A stretch of DNA of 64,000 nucleotides from Eudorina sp. 2006-703-Eu-15 (lineage: Eukaryota > Chlorophyta > Chlorophyceae > Chlamydomonadales > Volvocaceae). The notes under the pieces are model-generated. The model was given only the letters and a program-made list of their open reading frames with translations. It made no database searches and had not been told where the DNA came from. Positions 39,892-62,572 of this stretch are shown piece by piece. Location of the stretch: assembly GCA_003117195.1 (NCBI GenBank), contig BDSI01000124.1, forward strand, positions 1-64,000, in the 5' to 3' direction. Position 1 is the first letter of the stretch, and each line of letters starts with the position of its first letter. Made by a program: the position numbers and the translations under genes.

Positions 39892-42800
39892 ATGGCGGCG
39901 GGCGATGGGTCGCACCCGGGTCCTCCCTCAACCGCCCTCGCGTCATGCGCATCGAGTCGCTCGACGCCCTCCTCCAACGGCTCCGCTCCGGCTCCGGAAA
40001 CACACACTTGCCCCCTCCCAACCCCCTCCTCCTCCTCCTCCTCCTCCTCCTCCCTGCGAACAAGGCACCGCCAACAGGCACCTGAGCTCGCCCTCAACGG
40101 TGAAACTACGCATTCGCCAACGGCCCTTCAACGACCTTGCTCCAGCCGGACCGCCTGGGGGGCAGGCGCGGCCACTCGGCGGCTGCGGCTGCTGCTGTCT
40201 GTGGGTTTTTTGCTCTGCGCCTCCTTTAGAACCGGCGTGCTCGCCGCCCTTGAAGATGCCCAGACATCCGGCCGCCTCTCCCTGGGCTCGTACGACACAC
40301 TTCTGGTCCCGGGCGGGGCTTCCCTGTCCAGCGCCAGCGCGCAACACCACGACCCCCGCCGCATCGACGTCACCACTCCGACCGCCCGGCGCCACCTCCT
40401 CAACAGCAATGGCGTCGTATCGCTCGCCCTGCAACAGCAGGGACATCAGCTGCAGCAGCAGCCAGCATCCCGACCGTCCCTCAGAGCGGCCGTGGCGGCA
40501 GGCATGGTGACGGCGGCCGCGGCGGCTGTCGCGGGTTCTCCCCCCTGGCCACCGCTACCGCCACCACCATCACCGCCCACAGGTGCTTCAACCCCGCAAA
40601 AAACAGCTCCCAAGGCAGCGGGTGGCAGCCGAAAGCGACCGCCACTCCGAAGACCCCCGTCGCCCTCTCGGAGGCCGCCGAGTCCCCGTCCGCCACCTCT
40701 CGCCGCAGTACGCACCCGCCCACCGCCTCCGTCCCCACCGCCGACCCAGCCGCCCAGCCCTCCGCCACCTTCGCTGCCCAGCCCTCCCCCTCAGGTGCCA
40801 CAACCCCCGAACCCGCCCGAGCCGCCCAGCCTTCCGCCGCTCGTTCCCCCCAGCCCCCCGCCTCCGTCACCTCCGCTGCCGCCCTTCCCGAGGAGACCGC
40901 CACCCCCTAGGCCCCCGCGGCCGCCGCCCCCGCGCCCAAGCACGAGGGCACCTTCGCCCCCATCTCCTCTACCGCCCGCGGGCCCCCTCCCTCCTTTCCC
41001 GCGGCCGCCCCATCCGCCCTCTCCGCCCCCACCGAGCCCCCCAATACCGCCGCTCCCACCCGTTCCTCCACCTCCACGGCAGGCCTCACCGCCTGTCCCG
41101 CCGACACTACCTCCGCCTCCACGGGCGCTGCCGCCCCTACCTCCCCTGCCGCCGCGCCCCTCCCCTCGTCCCACGCTTGAATCCAAGGACGGGAGTGGTG
41201 AACTGGATCCAACAGGTTCCGACAGCTCCGACGAGGGCACTGAGGAGCCCGCCTGGCCGCCGCTGCAGCCCTCCCCCCCGATACCCGTGGGCGCGCCCTC
41301 ACCGCCACCGCCCGCCGCGCCTGAGATCATCGGCCGGTACGACCAGATCGGAAACGCCATGATGATCGCCGTACACCTGATGGCTGTGCCTGGTACGGAC
41401 CGATTCTTCTTCATGGAGCGACCCTCGGGTCGGCACCCCGACGGCAGCCGTACCATCGCCGGCTTCCTGGATCTCCGTACTCGGAGGTGGACCCACGTGC
41501 ACTCCCCGGACGGCCTCTTCTGCGCGGGTCACACTTTCCTGAACACAGGCGACCTCCTCGTGGTGGGAGGCCACCAGGTACGGCACAGTACGGTACGGGT
41601 ACGGGTACGAGTACGGACGTTGTACGGCTTGTGCCCTCGCGTTTGGCTGACGCAGGAGGGTCACAGACGGACGGCCCTCCCCCTTTGGGAGGCATCCGTC
41701 AGGGGGCCAACGGCACGGCGCCGTCCACGAAGTTTCCTTGCCTTCCTTCAGAGAGACCTTATGTGAGGCCGCCAAGCGCAAAGTGGAACGCCAACATACT
41801 AACACACGCCCAGAGCCGACGCCGGTTTGCGGTTCTCTGCTCTGCTTGACTCGTCGCTTCATGTGGCAGCACCGGCTTCGGAGGCGCGCCCCGCCCCGCC
41901 CCGCCCCGCCCACACCCAAACCCACACATTCAACCCAAGCCTCCAGATAGCGGGTGGTCAGACTGCAGCTGGTCACCGGCCCTCCCGCTGACCTCCAAGG
42001 GCGCCTCCCCGCTCCCTCTGTGCCCGCTCCCTTCCCTCCGCCTCCCCTCCCGAACAGGCCAACGCCGGCTACCCCGACGGCATGAAGTCCATCCGCACCT
42101 TCAACCGCTCCTGCACCGACCTGCAGCTGAGGAAGATCCGGGATATGGGCTGGCGCCGATGGTGGGTACAACGCTGCTGCGTTTGGGGTCGTGGGGGTTG
42201 GGCCCGTCAGGGCGTCTGCGGGTCCGGTGTACGGAGCATGTCGTACACACTGAAACAAGTGAGGCAAGTGGGCCCATCTGCTTTATTTCGGGGGGTTCGT
42301 TCCGCTGCGGTTGAACCGTGCTCACCGTTGGTCGCTGCAGTGCTGAGTGCTCTGTGAGAAGAAGCCCCGACGGCGTGCTGTGCTGCGCTACCGAGAGACG
42401 TTGCGTATTGCGCAGGCATCGGGGCCCTCGCCTCTCCCCCTTCTCCCCCACGCCCCCACTCCCCCACTCGTTCTCGACTTGTTCCTCGTTTCACCGCCAC
42501 GCTACCCCCTGTCCCCGCACCCACCCTCCGGCACAGGTACCCGTCCGTCACACTGCTGCCCGACGGCAAGGTTCTGGTGATGGGCGGCACGCAGGGCGTG
42601 GGCGCCGGTACGGCAAACAACCAGTTCTGGGAGCTGTACGACCATGCCGCGCAGCGCCTGACGCCGTACGCGATGCGGACAGCGTACCTTGACAGTGCGC
42701 AGCAGGTGGGTGCCGTACTGCCGTTGGGTCGTTGCTCCCATGTTGTCCCCCTTCGGTCGAAGTCTCGAAGATCGTCCCGCTGTTATTATTGCAAGATACG

Positions 42801-44906
42801 GTACCACTCGATGAGCGCCCTCACGTGATGCAAGCCGGCAGCCTCGATGCAGCACCCCCCCGATCGACAGGTCCGATGACGCGGACTGTTTCTGAACAGA
42901 ACTGCAGGAGGGCCCTCTTGCGTTGCTCGTCTTGCACGTTTGGTTCTTTCATCTCACCCTCGTGCTTGGTGCTGTGCCGTATTATATGTGCCGTACGCAG
43001 GTGTACTACCCGTTCAACTACGTGCTGCCGACGGGGCTACTCTTCACCTTCTGTGGCCGTACGGGCTGGATCCTGGATTGGAACCACAACAACTGGACGC
43101 AGGCAGTGCCCCGGCTCCGGGGCTACGCCACCACCCAGTTCCCCTTCACTGGCACCAGCGTCATGCTGGGGCTGTACCCGGAGCGGGACTACGAGGTGGG
43201 CTGTCCGGGACTCACCGGCATTTGGGGGGTATTGAGTAATATACACCACTACGGCATCCGTTGGGGCAATCGGGCTCCAGGGCCTCACATCCTCCACCTT
43301 TGCAGAAGGGCCTGAGCTGGGTCGGAACTCGTTTGTGCTTGTTGGGAGGGAGGGAGGGCCCGAACCCATCCATGGGCGGTGTGCTAAAGCGTATTGCGTA
43401 ACATCAGCAGAACATGATCACCCTCCGGCGTTAAAATAGTAAGCGCAGCCACGTGCCACACCCACCCACACCCATACCCACACCCACACCCACACCCACA
43501 CCCACAAGCTCGGGGCTAAGGGCCCACCATGTAACGGTTGCATTATACACACACACGCACTCCTGCTTTTCCCGCCGAAGAACACATGCACGCTAACCAC
43601 ACGCACGCTAACCACACGCGCACATGTGCAGGTGGAGGTGATGCTGTTCGGCGGTCAGGCGGAGCGGGCCATCCGCAACTTGACCACGGTGGCGGCCCGC
43701 GGGATACAGCGGCTGAAGCTCGTGTGGGATCCCGCCGCCGGAAACTACAGCTTCGACGGCTGGCACGAGGAGTCGCTCAGCATGGGCCGCCTCATGCCGG
43801 ATGCCGTGCTGCTGCCCAACGGCAAAGTGGTCGTACTCAACGGCGCGCGGGTAGGTGCCGTACTACTATTGGTATTCGTACACGTTCATGGTAACGCACT
43901 TGCACGTGTTTCTTCTCGACCGGGCACACGCGCGTTCCGGCCTTTCGGCAAAAGTAACCGAGAACCTCCGGCAGTTTCTCTTTGATACAGAACGTGAATA
44001 TACGCCATTGACACACGCCATGAATCGCCGCAATCCACGCGCTGTCATCCCCCCCCAGAGCCCCGGCAAGCTGGGCTCTGAATCCCTTGGTTCCGTTTCC
44101 TGCTCCATGACTCGCAGGAGGGCTTGGCAGGGGACTCGGCCAACGGCGGCGACAGCCGCGCCAACTACCCCCTCCTCTTCGCGGACCTGTACGACCCGGA
44201 TCGCCCACGGGGCTCCCGAGTACGGCGTCTGGCCATGACTCGCATACCGCGGATGTACCACTCGACCGCGTGCCTGACGACCAACGGCACAATCCTCGTC
44301 GCGGGCTGCGACCGCTGCCATCGCTTCTTGGTCGACTTCAACTGGCCGTACGACGAATCTCCAACCGGAAAAGCTGACTATCGGGTGGAGATCTTCTCGC
44401 CGCCGTACTTTTTCCTTGATGCCCTCAAGCCCCGCATTGAGTTGGTGCAGGGTGAGGTGATGTGGTACGACACTCCGTTCGACATTGCTTATAGCTGGCC
44501 TGCGTTGAGTACGGGCTCGTCCTCCGCAGAGGGTCTGGCCATCACACGTGTCGTACTTGTTGCGCCGTGCTCATGCACCCATTCGTACGACATGAACCAG
44601 CGGCTGGTTGGACTGCGGATCGTGGCCGACTGGACCGGCGGCTTGGGATCTGGATCCGGTTCGGCGTTTGGATTCGCCACTGGTGCAACGCGGGCTGCAC
44701 GTGCTTCGTCAGAGCGGGCGTTAGCGGCTGCCGGCGAGCACGGCGGCGGCAGCAGCGCCAGCGGCGGGGCCGGCGTCGCGGATGGCGGCGTGCTCACGGT
44801 AACAGGTCCGCCGAACCCCAACATCGCGCCCCCCGGGATGTACATGCTGTTCCTGCTTAACGGCGAAGTGTACTCCTCCGCGGTGTGGGTGCGGTTGGAG
44901 AGCTGA
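39892..44906 (+). CDS. Glyoxal oxidase-type copper radical oxidase with proline-rich stalk
   Basis: Six exons: 39892-41577, 42058-42161, 42537-42705, 43001-43195, 43632-43850, 44118-44906 (TGA); 1053 residues, phases consistent. Residues 98-120 form a hydrophobic segment after about 97 polar residues (internal signal anchor, or the true start differs). About 235-440 is a Pro-rich hinge with SPPPP units as in pherophorins and other algal cell-wall proteins. The catalytic part keeps all expected residues of the glyoxal/galactose oxidase family: C544 in GLFCAGH and Y598 in RWYPSV (Cys-Tyr cross-link), Y838-H839 in PRMYHSTA, and H946 in CTHSYDMNQR; the C-terminal immunoglobulin-like DUF1929 region ends at NGEVYSSAVW. 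Such enzymes oxidise aldehydes or alcohols and release hydrogen peroxide. I infer a role in the extracellular matrix; the substrate is unknown. Confidence 0.93.
43449..43505. repeat. (CCCACA)n microsatellite in intron 4 of the oxidase gene
   Basis: About nine CCCACA/CCCATA units. A related GGGTGT run occurs at 45185-45214 downstream of the gene. Confidence 0.9.
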
Positions 44907-46004
44907 GGTGCAGTCGGCGGGAAGGGACGGGACGGGACGCGGGCAAGAGCGGGCCGCTCGGCAGGGCACGGACGGGGCGCGAATTAGATCTAGATCCTGG
45001 GCCAGATCCAGATCCAGTTCCAGACCAGTCGTGCAGGCGGGCGGGCGTTGGCGGGCGGAACACAGGTCGGCGTGTGTCGGGGGCAGGGGGATCCCTACCG
45101 CCCTGGCTTGGGGATCTCCTAAGGGGACGACGCATACCTGGATGAATTACAGCGCTGCTGCATGTGTAGCAGCGAGGGCGCGCGTGGGTGTGGGTGTGGG
45201 TGTGGGTGTGGGTGGCGGCTTCCGTGGCGATGGACATGACATAACTTGGGAGGTGGTTAGCAGCTGTGATAGGCCGAAAGCGCAGATAGCGGCCAGGACG
45301 CGAGCGAATGATAACGTTGGAGGATCTATAGATATAAATGAGCGGCTGCCTGGGGGAGGTTAGTTCGAAGCAGCGCCTCGGCCTCGAAAGCCAGCAGCCA
45401 AGTGCTGGTCCCGGCAAGGCGCATGCTTCATTCGCTGGCACCCAACGTGTTGGGCCCCGTCCCATCCCAGGGGCCGGGATGCGCTGACATGCCCCAGCAG
45501 GTGCCACCCGGGCACCACCGCCCGGCGCGCGAGTGTCTAGTGAACAGACCCGCCCGACCCAAACCAAGTACCAATATACTACGCGTGTGTGTTTTTGTTG
45601 TTCATCTTAGCGCGACACTGTATTAAACTTCGTGTGTGGGTGACGTCATGTGCTTTGTATGTATGACACGGTGTGTTTTTGTGAAGTGCTAGGTTTCCAG
45701 TCATCCGACAGTTACCCAGGTCGCACCGGCGCTGCGCGGGGCGCCCCGAATGAGACCGCCCCAAGAGCTCTGTGGCACTGTAGTACGTCGCTGCAGGACA
45801 TGGCTGCGGTTAGATAGCATCCTTGACCCTGGCTACCCCAGGACAGCCAAGCAGCCCGTCAGGACCCATGGCATGAACACCGGATACTCCGGGGGGGGGG
45901 CGGTAAATGAGGTCTGGATGGAGGTGCGGGATGTGCCTGGGCGGAGGCAAACGTGAATGACGTGTATGCAAGTAGATGTGATGCAATTTAGATTCGACGC
46001 CGTG

Positions 46005-46009
46005 TGTAA
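46005..46009 (+). promoter_or_regulatory. Possible TGTAA polyadenylation signal of the oxidase gene
   Basis: First TGTAA found downstream on the plus strand, about 1.1 kb after the stop codon. That is a long 3' UTR, but not unusual for volvocine genes. Confidence 0.4.
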
Positions 46010-47097
46010 GGCTGTCGCCGTTGTAGGAATTAGCAGGGTGATTTAAAGGCCGGGCTGTGGCGGCCCGGGAGGCCCGAGTAGAGTGCGCGCGCTGCCGCTG
46101 CTGCTGTGTTTGGGAAAGCGATTCTCAATTCTTGATACTGTGTCCATTGATGTGCGTGATGTGCGAATGCCCCGTATAAAGATATCTGTCGGGATGTTCG
46201 GAGGCATGTTCGGGTTCTTGAAATCATGGTGTACGGCGACATGCGTAGCCGGGGTGTACCGCACAAGTGCCTAGCCACCGGGCACTGACGCAGTTCCCGG
46301 GCCGGTGCCTTCCAAGCCAGTAGTAATTTCGTGCAGGTTGGTCAGGGAAGGGTAGGTTACCGAATGTTCGGTGGGGTACCGACAACCTGCCTGCAACCCG
46401 GACGTACCTCTTGCCATGATGCGCATGAACGCGGTTACGATGTGTCATGTACAGCGGGCAAGACAGCGGGCCTCTTGCACAAAACATGTCACGGCACCGC
46501 GACGTGTGGGACCATACGTGGAACCCTATTAACTTCCTGATGACAAAGACACCCGTAAGATACGGCTCTTAAAGGACACTGCGCAAGGAGCAGAGAAGGA
46601 CTCGCAGCAGCAGCAGCGTCGGACCCTAGGGCAAGCCCCGACGAACACGACGCAGGGCTCTGAGGGCCCAGAGGGAAAGGACAGGGGGCGGGGAAGTAGG
46701 GTACATCAATTTCCCTCATCCATCCGTGGCCAGCTACGTAAGCAGCACCGTGTCACCCCAACCTGCCGAATATCGTCCGGGGCTCCCCGATCCCTGGTTC
46801 AATCCCAAATCACCTCCGTGCCAGCCAGCATCCGGAGTGCAAGAAACAACAAACAGCACCGATGGAACTGTGCTCCAGCGGTGGCCAGTCCTTGTCCAGC
46901 TTGCAGCACACACCGGAGGACTGTATCCACTCACACTCACAATCGACCACAGCAACCCAATCCTATGTCTGACGTTAAGAGATGTCCCTCCGAACACTCA
47001 CGAGAACCCACTGCGCTGGGTTTAGGGTTCAGTTCAGTTCGACTTCCTGGTGCGAATTTCCCCCAACCCCCATCCCTGGATTGTCCACCTCGACGGC

Positions 47098-47102
47098 TTA
47101 CA
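47098..47102 (-). promoter_or_regulatory. Possible TGTAA polyadenylation signal of the U-box/Myb gene
   Basis: TTACA on the plus strand, about 505 bases beyond the minus-strand stop at 47609-47607. Confidence 0.45.
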
Positions 47103-47330
47103 CCGCAACATTTCCCAGTTCGCTACCGGCCCCGCGAACGTCACCTCGGCGCCCGGATCACCGAAGCACGCCGCAGTTGAGGACGGAGGGGTGGACCATT
47201 CGCGTGGTGTCAGTCCCAGTCCCATGATCCAAACGTAGCTGTGGATCAAGTCGGCTTATTGGTTGCATGACCGAGCTTAGGACTGTACTCCAGGTTGATG
47301 TTTGGTGCTTGGGATGCTGCTGTGGCGCAG

Positions 47331-47430
47331 CGGGCGCAGCATTCAGGATCCGGGCGCAGCATTCAGGATCCGGGCGCAGCATTCAGGATCCGGGCGCAGC
47401 ATTCAGGATCCGGGCGCAGCATTCAGGATC
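47331..47430. repeat. Five copies of a 20-bp unit, CGGGCGCAGCATTCAGGATC
   Basis: Five perfect tandem copies, each containing a GGATCC at the junction, lie in the probable 3' UTR of the U-box/Myb gene. Confidence 0.97.
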
Positions 47431-47606
47431 CGGATCCCGGTGCGGACTGTGGGGCAGTCAGCCATGCTGTGGCACTGCGCCCTCGGCCGATGCAGAGCCG
47501 CGCAGAGGGCGCCCACCCAGAGCCGCGGGTTGTCGCGGACCCCCCCTTGCGGTGGCAATGGGTCCAAGCCACCCCGCTCCGAAACCAAACCATCCTGCCC
47601 GGGATC

Positions 47607-58811
<11,205 letters not shown>

Positions 58812-60729
58812 CGCTACGCTTTGAAATTTAGGTGAAGGGCCTTGCCGAGCGCTATGTCAACCGAGCGCTATCCAAGCTGTTGTCTTAACCAGTATCCATT
58901 CCAGCAATTATCAGAATTTAAAACTTTAATTCAGTTGCATATCAGCTGGGTCAAAGGACGCTGGTCGTCCAAAAGTGCTTCTGCATATTTATGTTGGTGA
59001 GGCCGCGTGAAAAGATAAGCATAGCTTCTGCATTTTATTGTATCATATAAATTTACCGCGTATATAAAAATGTATTTGTAGTGTCCAGGTCTCATGTTAA
59101 TCCAGCAGTGTGTTTCGGAGCGCAGCACGAATTTGATGTTCTTTATCACAGCGGTACAGGTTGGGCACGCAGACGCATGTGGTGATTAATGCGTTGATAG
59201 GGACCGGCTGATGTTGTATTTCACTAGCCGTACTCACCAAATCACCGAGCTTAGTCGGAGTGCCCCTGCACCATTGTCGTGCACGATTGCTGGCACGTCC
59301 TTTGACGAATACAGAAGCGCAAGCGCTTGCCTGGGTTGCGCCTTGTTTCGCGTTCCGTACAGCGCGCTGCTTGCTGTGCCCTCCTAGCTCATGCCGGCCC
59401 AGCCAGGACATACTCCAGGCTGCACCCGCATGACCCATGCACTGACGCGCCAGTTTCGGTACATGTTCGACGCCATAAATCGTCACCGATGCAACTCATC
59501 CCTTGCACAACGCGTACAATACGTTGTTAAACAAATTGTGATCAATGCACAGAAGCGTGCTCAAAGTGCACATTCGACAGCGCGCAGAGTCCTGGCAGCG
59601 ATGTCCTGCACCAGCTCTCTTGCATCAGAACCCACAGCCGTGGTTGCACTACTGCCTGGGCCATCACAGGCGGCACGCACTCCTCAACATCGCAACGGGC
59701 GCGTGCAATTCTTAAGGTGTCTTGCTCGCGCCGAGACAGCGCCCCTCATGGGCTGCTTGCTACTTTCGTACGACACCCGCGCAGAGGTCGGTGTGGTGGA
59801 CAGCGTGGGGGTTAGTGGTGGACAAGCGGTCCTTCGAACCCCGAGTGTGGCTGGACATACGGAAGCCCCGAGCAAGTCCCAGCCGCCACCGCCGAGCTGG
59901 TTGCACCTCTGCTCCACGGGAGACACCTCCCCATGCATCGCTGCTGCCCGCATCAGCGCTCCACCCAACTGCGCGTTTCCGCGCACTGGAGCCCTCCTGT
60001 AACCCTCCATCAGCGACTTGACAGCGCCTGCCGTCACAATCGTGACGCCATCCTGATGGGTCATACTTCCATAATGATGATCACCCAAACTCTAGCCATC
60101 AGAGATAAGCGTGACCATCTCAGCCTACATCCACTGCCCTACATCCCATGCAGACAAGTCGGCAGCCGGAGTCCGCCTGTCCTGAAGCCCTCCATGAGGC
60201 TGTGAACGGCGGTGTACGGTGCTGACGTCACCGCAGCGCGCCGCACCGCAGCGTGCCTCACCGCCGCCCTGCTAGCCTCGGCCGCCAACATTGGCGCTGC
60301 CCGCAGAGACCTGGCGTCCTCTTCCTCCTCTTCCTTTCCTCCCTCCTCAACAGCTCCCCCGTACCCCCTGCACTGTGGCCCACCAGGCCCACCGCCGTCA
60401 CCCGCATCGATGTCCGACCATTTCGTCGGCGCACCCCGGAGTGCCCATCGTACTCCTGCGCTGCTGTCTCATCAGGCCATCCACAAGCGAACCGCATGCA
60501 CAAATGCCTGGTGAGCATGCTATGCGCCGCCCTAGCCATCGGGCTCCATCAACTGCTTTACGGGAAAAGGGAAGCCGAGGCTTATTTACCTCCACCCCAC
60601 ATGCAGTCGGCAACGGGTATTAGACACACACACACACACGTGGGGCGGGTATTTCAGGAAAATTGCCCCACACAAGCAGAACGGGCTTGCAGGGCGGCCC
60701 ATACACCCGCACCCGCACCCACCCGCCAT
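58812..60729. other. Spacer between the two U-box genes
   Basis: It starts with the AT-rich promoter side of the U-box/Myb gene (58.85-59.1 kb). Short ORFs on both strands (for example minus 59486-59097 and plus 59391-60002) show no recognised motif. An ACAC run lies at 60626-60639. The part near 60729 is the 3' UTR of the shorter U-box gene. Confidence 0.5.
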
Positions 60730-62572
60730 TTACCGCTCATTCACGAGCGCCTCGTAGACCGCCGGTCGGTCCGCGGACGGCAGCACGATGCTGTATGCCC
60801 GGTTGTCAATAAACTTGTAATCGTCGTCATTGTCGCTGTCACTTGCTGGCGGCTCTTCGCCCCGGGCGTCCGCAGCCGACGCGGCCCGCGAGTGCGGCCG
60901 TGCGGGGCTGAGCTCCCCGTTGGCTGACAGGGACTCCACCATTCGCGAGCTCGGCCGACTGGAGGCGTCAGTGGTCTTGCGCCTGGCTGCCTGCTGCGCA
61001 GCCAGCAACCTGCCAGACGAGCCCTGTTGCCCGGATGCGCCCAGGTGCGACAAGGCGGCTTGAAGGGAGGCAAGGCACTCGGCCAGGGTAGGCGCGGGCG
61101 CGTCTGGTGCCACTGAAGCCGCTGAACCGGATAGATCGACAGAGGCCTCATCCTGGATGCAATCTGCATTCGAGGACGAGCCCGTGCGGTGCTCAGCCGC
61201 TTGACCATCAGCAGCAACAGCAGCTTTGGCCTCTTTAGCTCCAGTCTCAGAAGCAACAGGTTGCGCAGCCGCGGGGACAACGGCGCCGTTGGCTGCGTCT
61301 GCGCCCCCCGCCGGCCTGGGTGAGGTGTGCAGCCGCCATTCGGGGCCTGAGTGCATCGCTATCCACATGTGGATGGCGCTGCAGAGGTGCCGGTCGGTCG
61401 TGATGTCCGACAGCGACATGGGCGAACCTAGGGGCGGGGGTGTACGGGGCCATCACGTGTCCGGGGCCAGTGCGCGGGCGGCAGGAGTCGGGGGATGATG
61501 GGCAGGCCGCTGCGACAGCTTTGGCCGGGAGGCGCGATGGCGTGACGTGCAACACAAGCCAAATTAGCCAAATTAAATTCTGTGCCAGGTGTGTGAGGGT
61601 GGGCCATTGCCGCTAGGTTCTGACCCGATGTATAGGTTCACACTGCTGGCACCGCAAAAAGAAAGCCCTTGCGTAGTGTGATATCACCTCCACAACAAAC
61701 ACACGGACTTTGGCACCAACATCAGCATCCTCGTGGCCCCTACCCACGCGCTCCCCGCCGCCGCACCCGTGAGTGGATTTGTGCCGTAGACCGCCACGTG
61801 GGCCTCCAGCGCAGCCCGCTCCAGGGACGCCTCTGGGTCGCGCCGGTCCACGACCGAGTCGACCATCAGCGCACGAGTCAGGGGGCAGAAGAAGGACGGC
61901 GGGACCATGCAGTCATCCAGGTTGAGGACGGGACGCGGTACAGCAGCGGCGGCGGCCGTGATGGCGACGGCGGTGGTGATGCTGGGCGATGTCGGCCGCG
62001 GTGCCGCTGCCGCCAGCGATGGTCCCGCCTCGCTGAGGCGCCGGTACTTGGCCACGGGTTGCTGCGGTGCCGTACTGCTGCCTGGATCAAGGAAGTGGTG
62101 GATAGCCCGCTGGAGGGACCCCAACGTTCGGACCTCAGGAATGGGCGGGAGACCTGGGAAACAGCCGTGGGTAGAATTGTTGCCGGTAAACGCAGACAAA
62201 AGGGACAAGACGGCGCCCGTTCAAAGGAAGGCAACATCGGGCGAGGTCACAAACATCGACGAAGGCATCTGATCCGGTTGAGTGTGGAGTCGCTTGTGTG
62301 CCCTCTGGCCGCTGGCATCCTTCCTCCGCCCACCGCAGCAGCAGCCTGCTGACCTCACCTGTGAACGGCCGCACCTTGTGCTCCCGTTGGTGCGCCTCAA
62401 ACGCTGCCCGGTCGACCGCACGACCCTCTGTGTCGTCAGGATCCAGCACCGGGTCGGTCATGATGCGCCAGCTGAGGGGGCAGACGTAGGAGCTGGGGAC
62501 CTCGGAGTCGACGCGAGCGCACAGGCCCGCGGGAGTTTCAGCCCGTGCCCGTTTTGTGTTCGGATTCTTCAT
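60730..62572 (-). CDS. Short double U-box protein, partial paralog of the U-box/Myb gene
   Basis: Three exons: 62572-62359, 62153-61767, 61427-60730 (TAA); 432 residues, phases 1 and 1 as in the neighbour. U-box 1 (SSYVCPLSWRIMTDPVLDPD, closing in RPFTG-LPPIPEV) and U-box 2 (PSFFCPLTRALMVDSVVDRR, closing in NPLTG-SPMSLSD) are almost the same as in the larger gene. About 35 residues after the shared PAGGADAANGAV the sequences diverge. This copy ends with an unrelated Ser/Ala-rich tail (acidic SDSDNDDDYKF, final YEALVNER), without Myb domains. U-boxes recruit E2 enzymes. This form could be a ligase lacking DNA targeting, a competitor, or a decaying copy; its open frame favours function. Confidence 0.85.
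61265..62572. repeat. Segmental duplication, right copy (short double U-box gene)
   Basis: It pairs with 57240-58811 in the same orientation. The main differences are a 30-bp longer exon 2 and a shorter intron 2. Confidence 0.85.

Larger units (their letters stand above)
44907..47606. other. Convergent intergenic region between the oxidase and U-box/Myb genes
   Basis: It contains the 3' UTR of the oxidase gene (TGTAA at 46005-46009) and, on the other strand, the 3' UTR of the U-box/Myb gene (TGTAA at 47102-47098, repeats at 47331-47430). A GGGTGT run lies at 45185-45214. No ORF is recognisable. Confidence 0.6.

Noticed and set aside
46780..46815. tRNA-like T-loop GGTTCAATCCC
   Set aside because: Flanking bases do not form a T stem, and no D or anticodon arm is present at the right distance.
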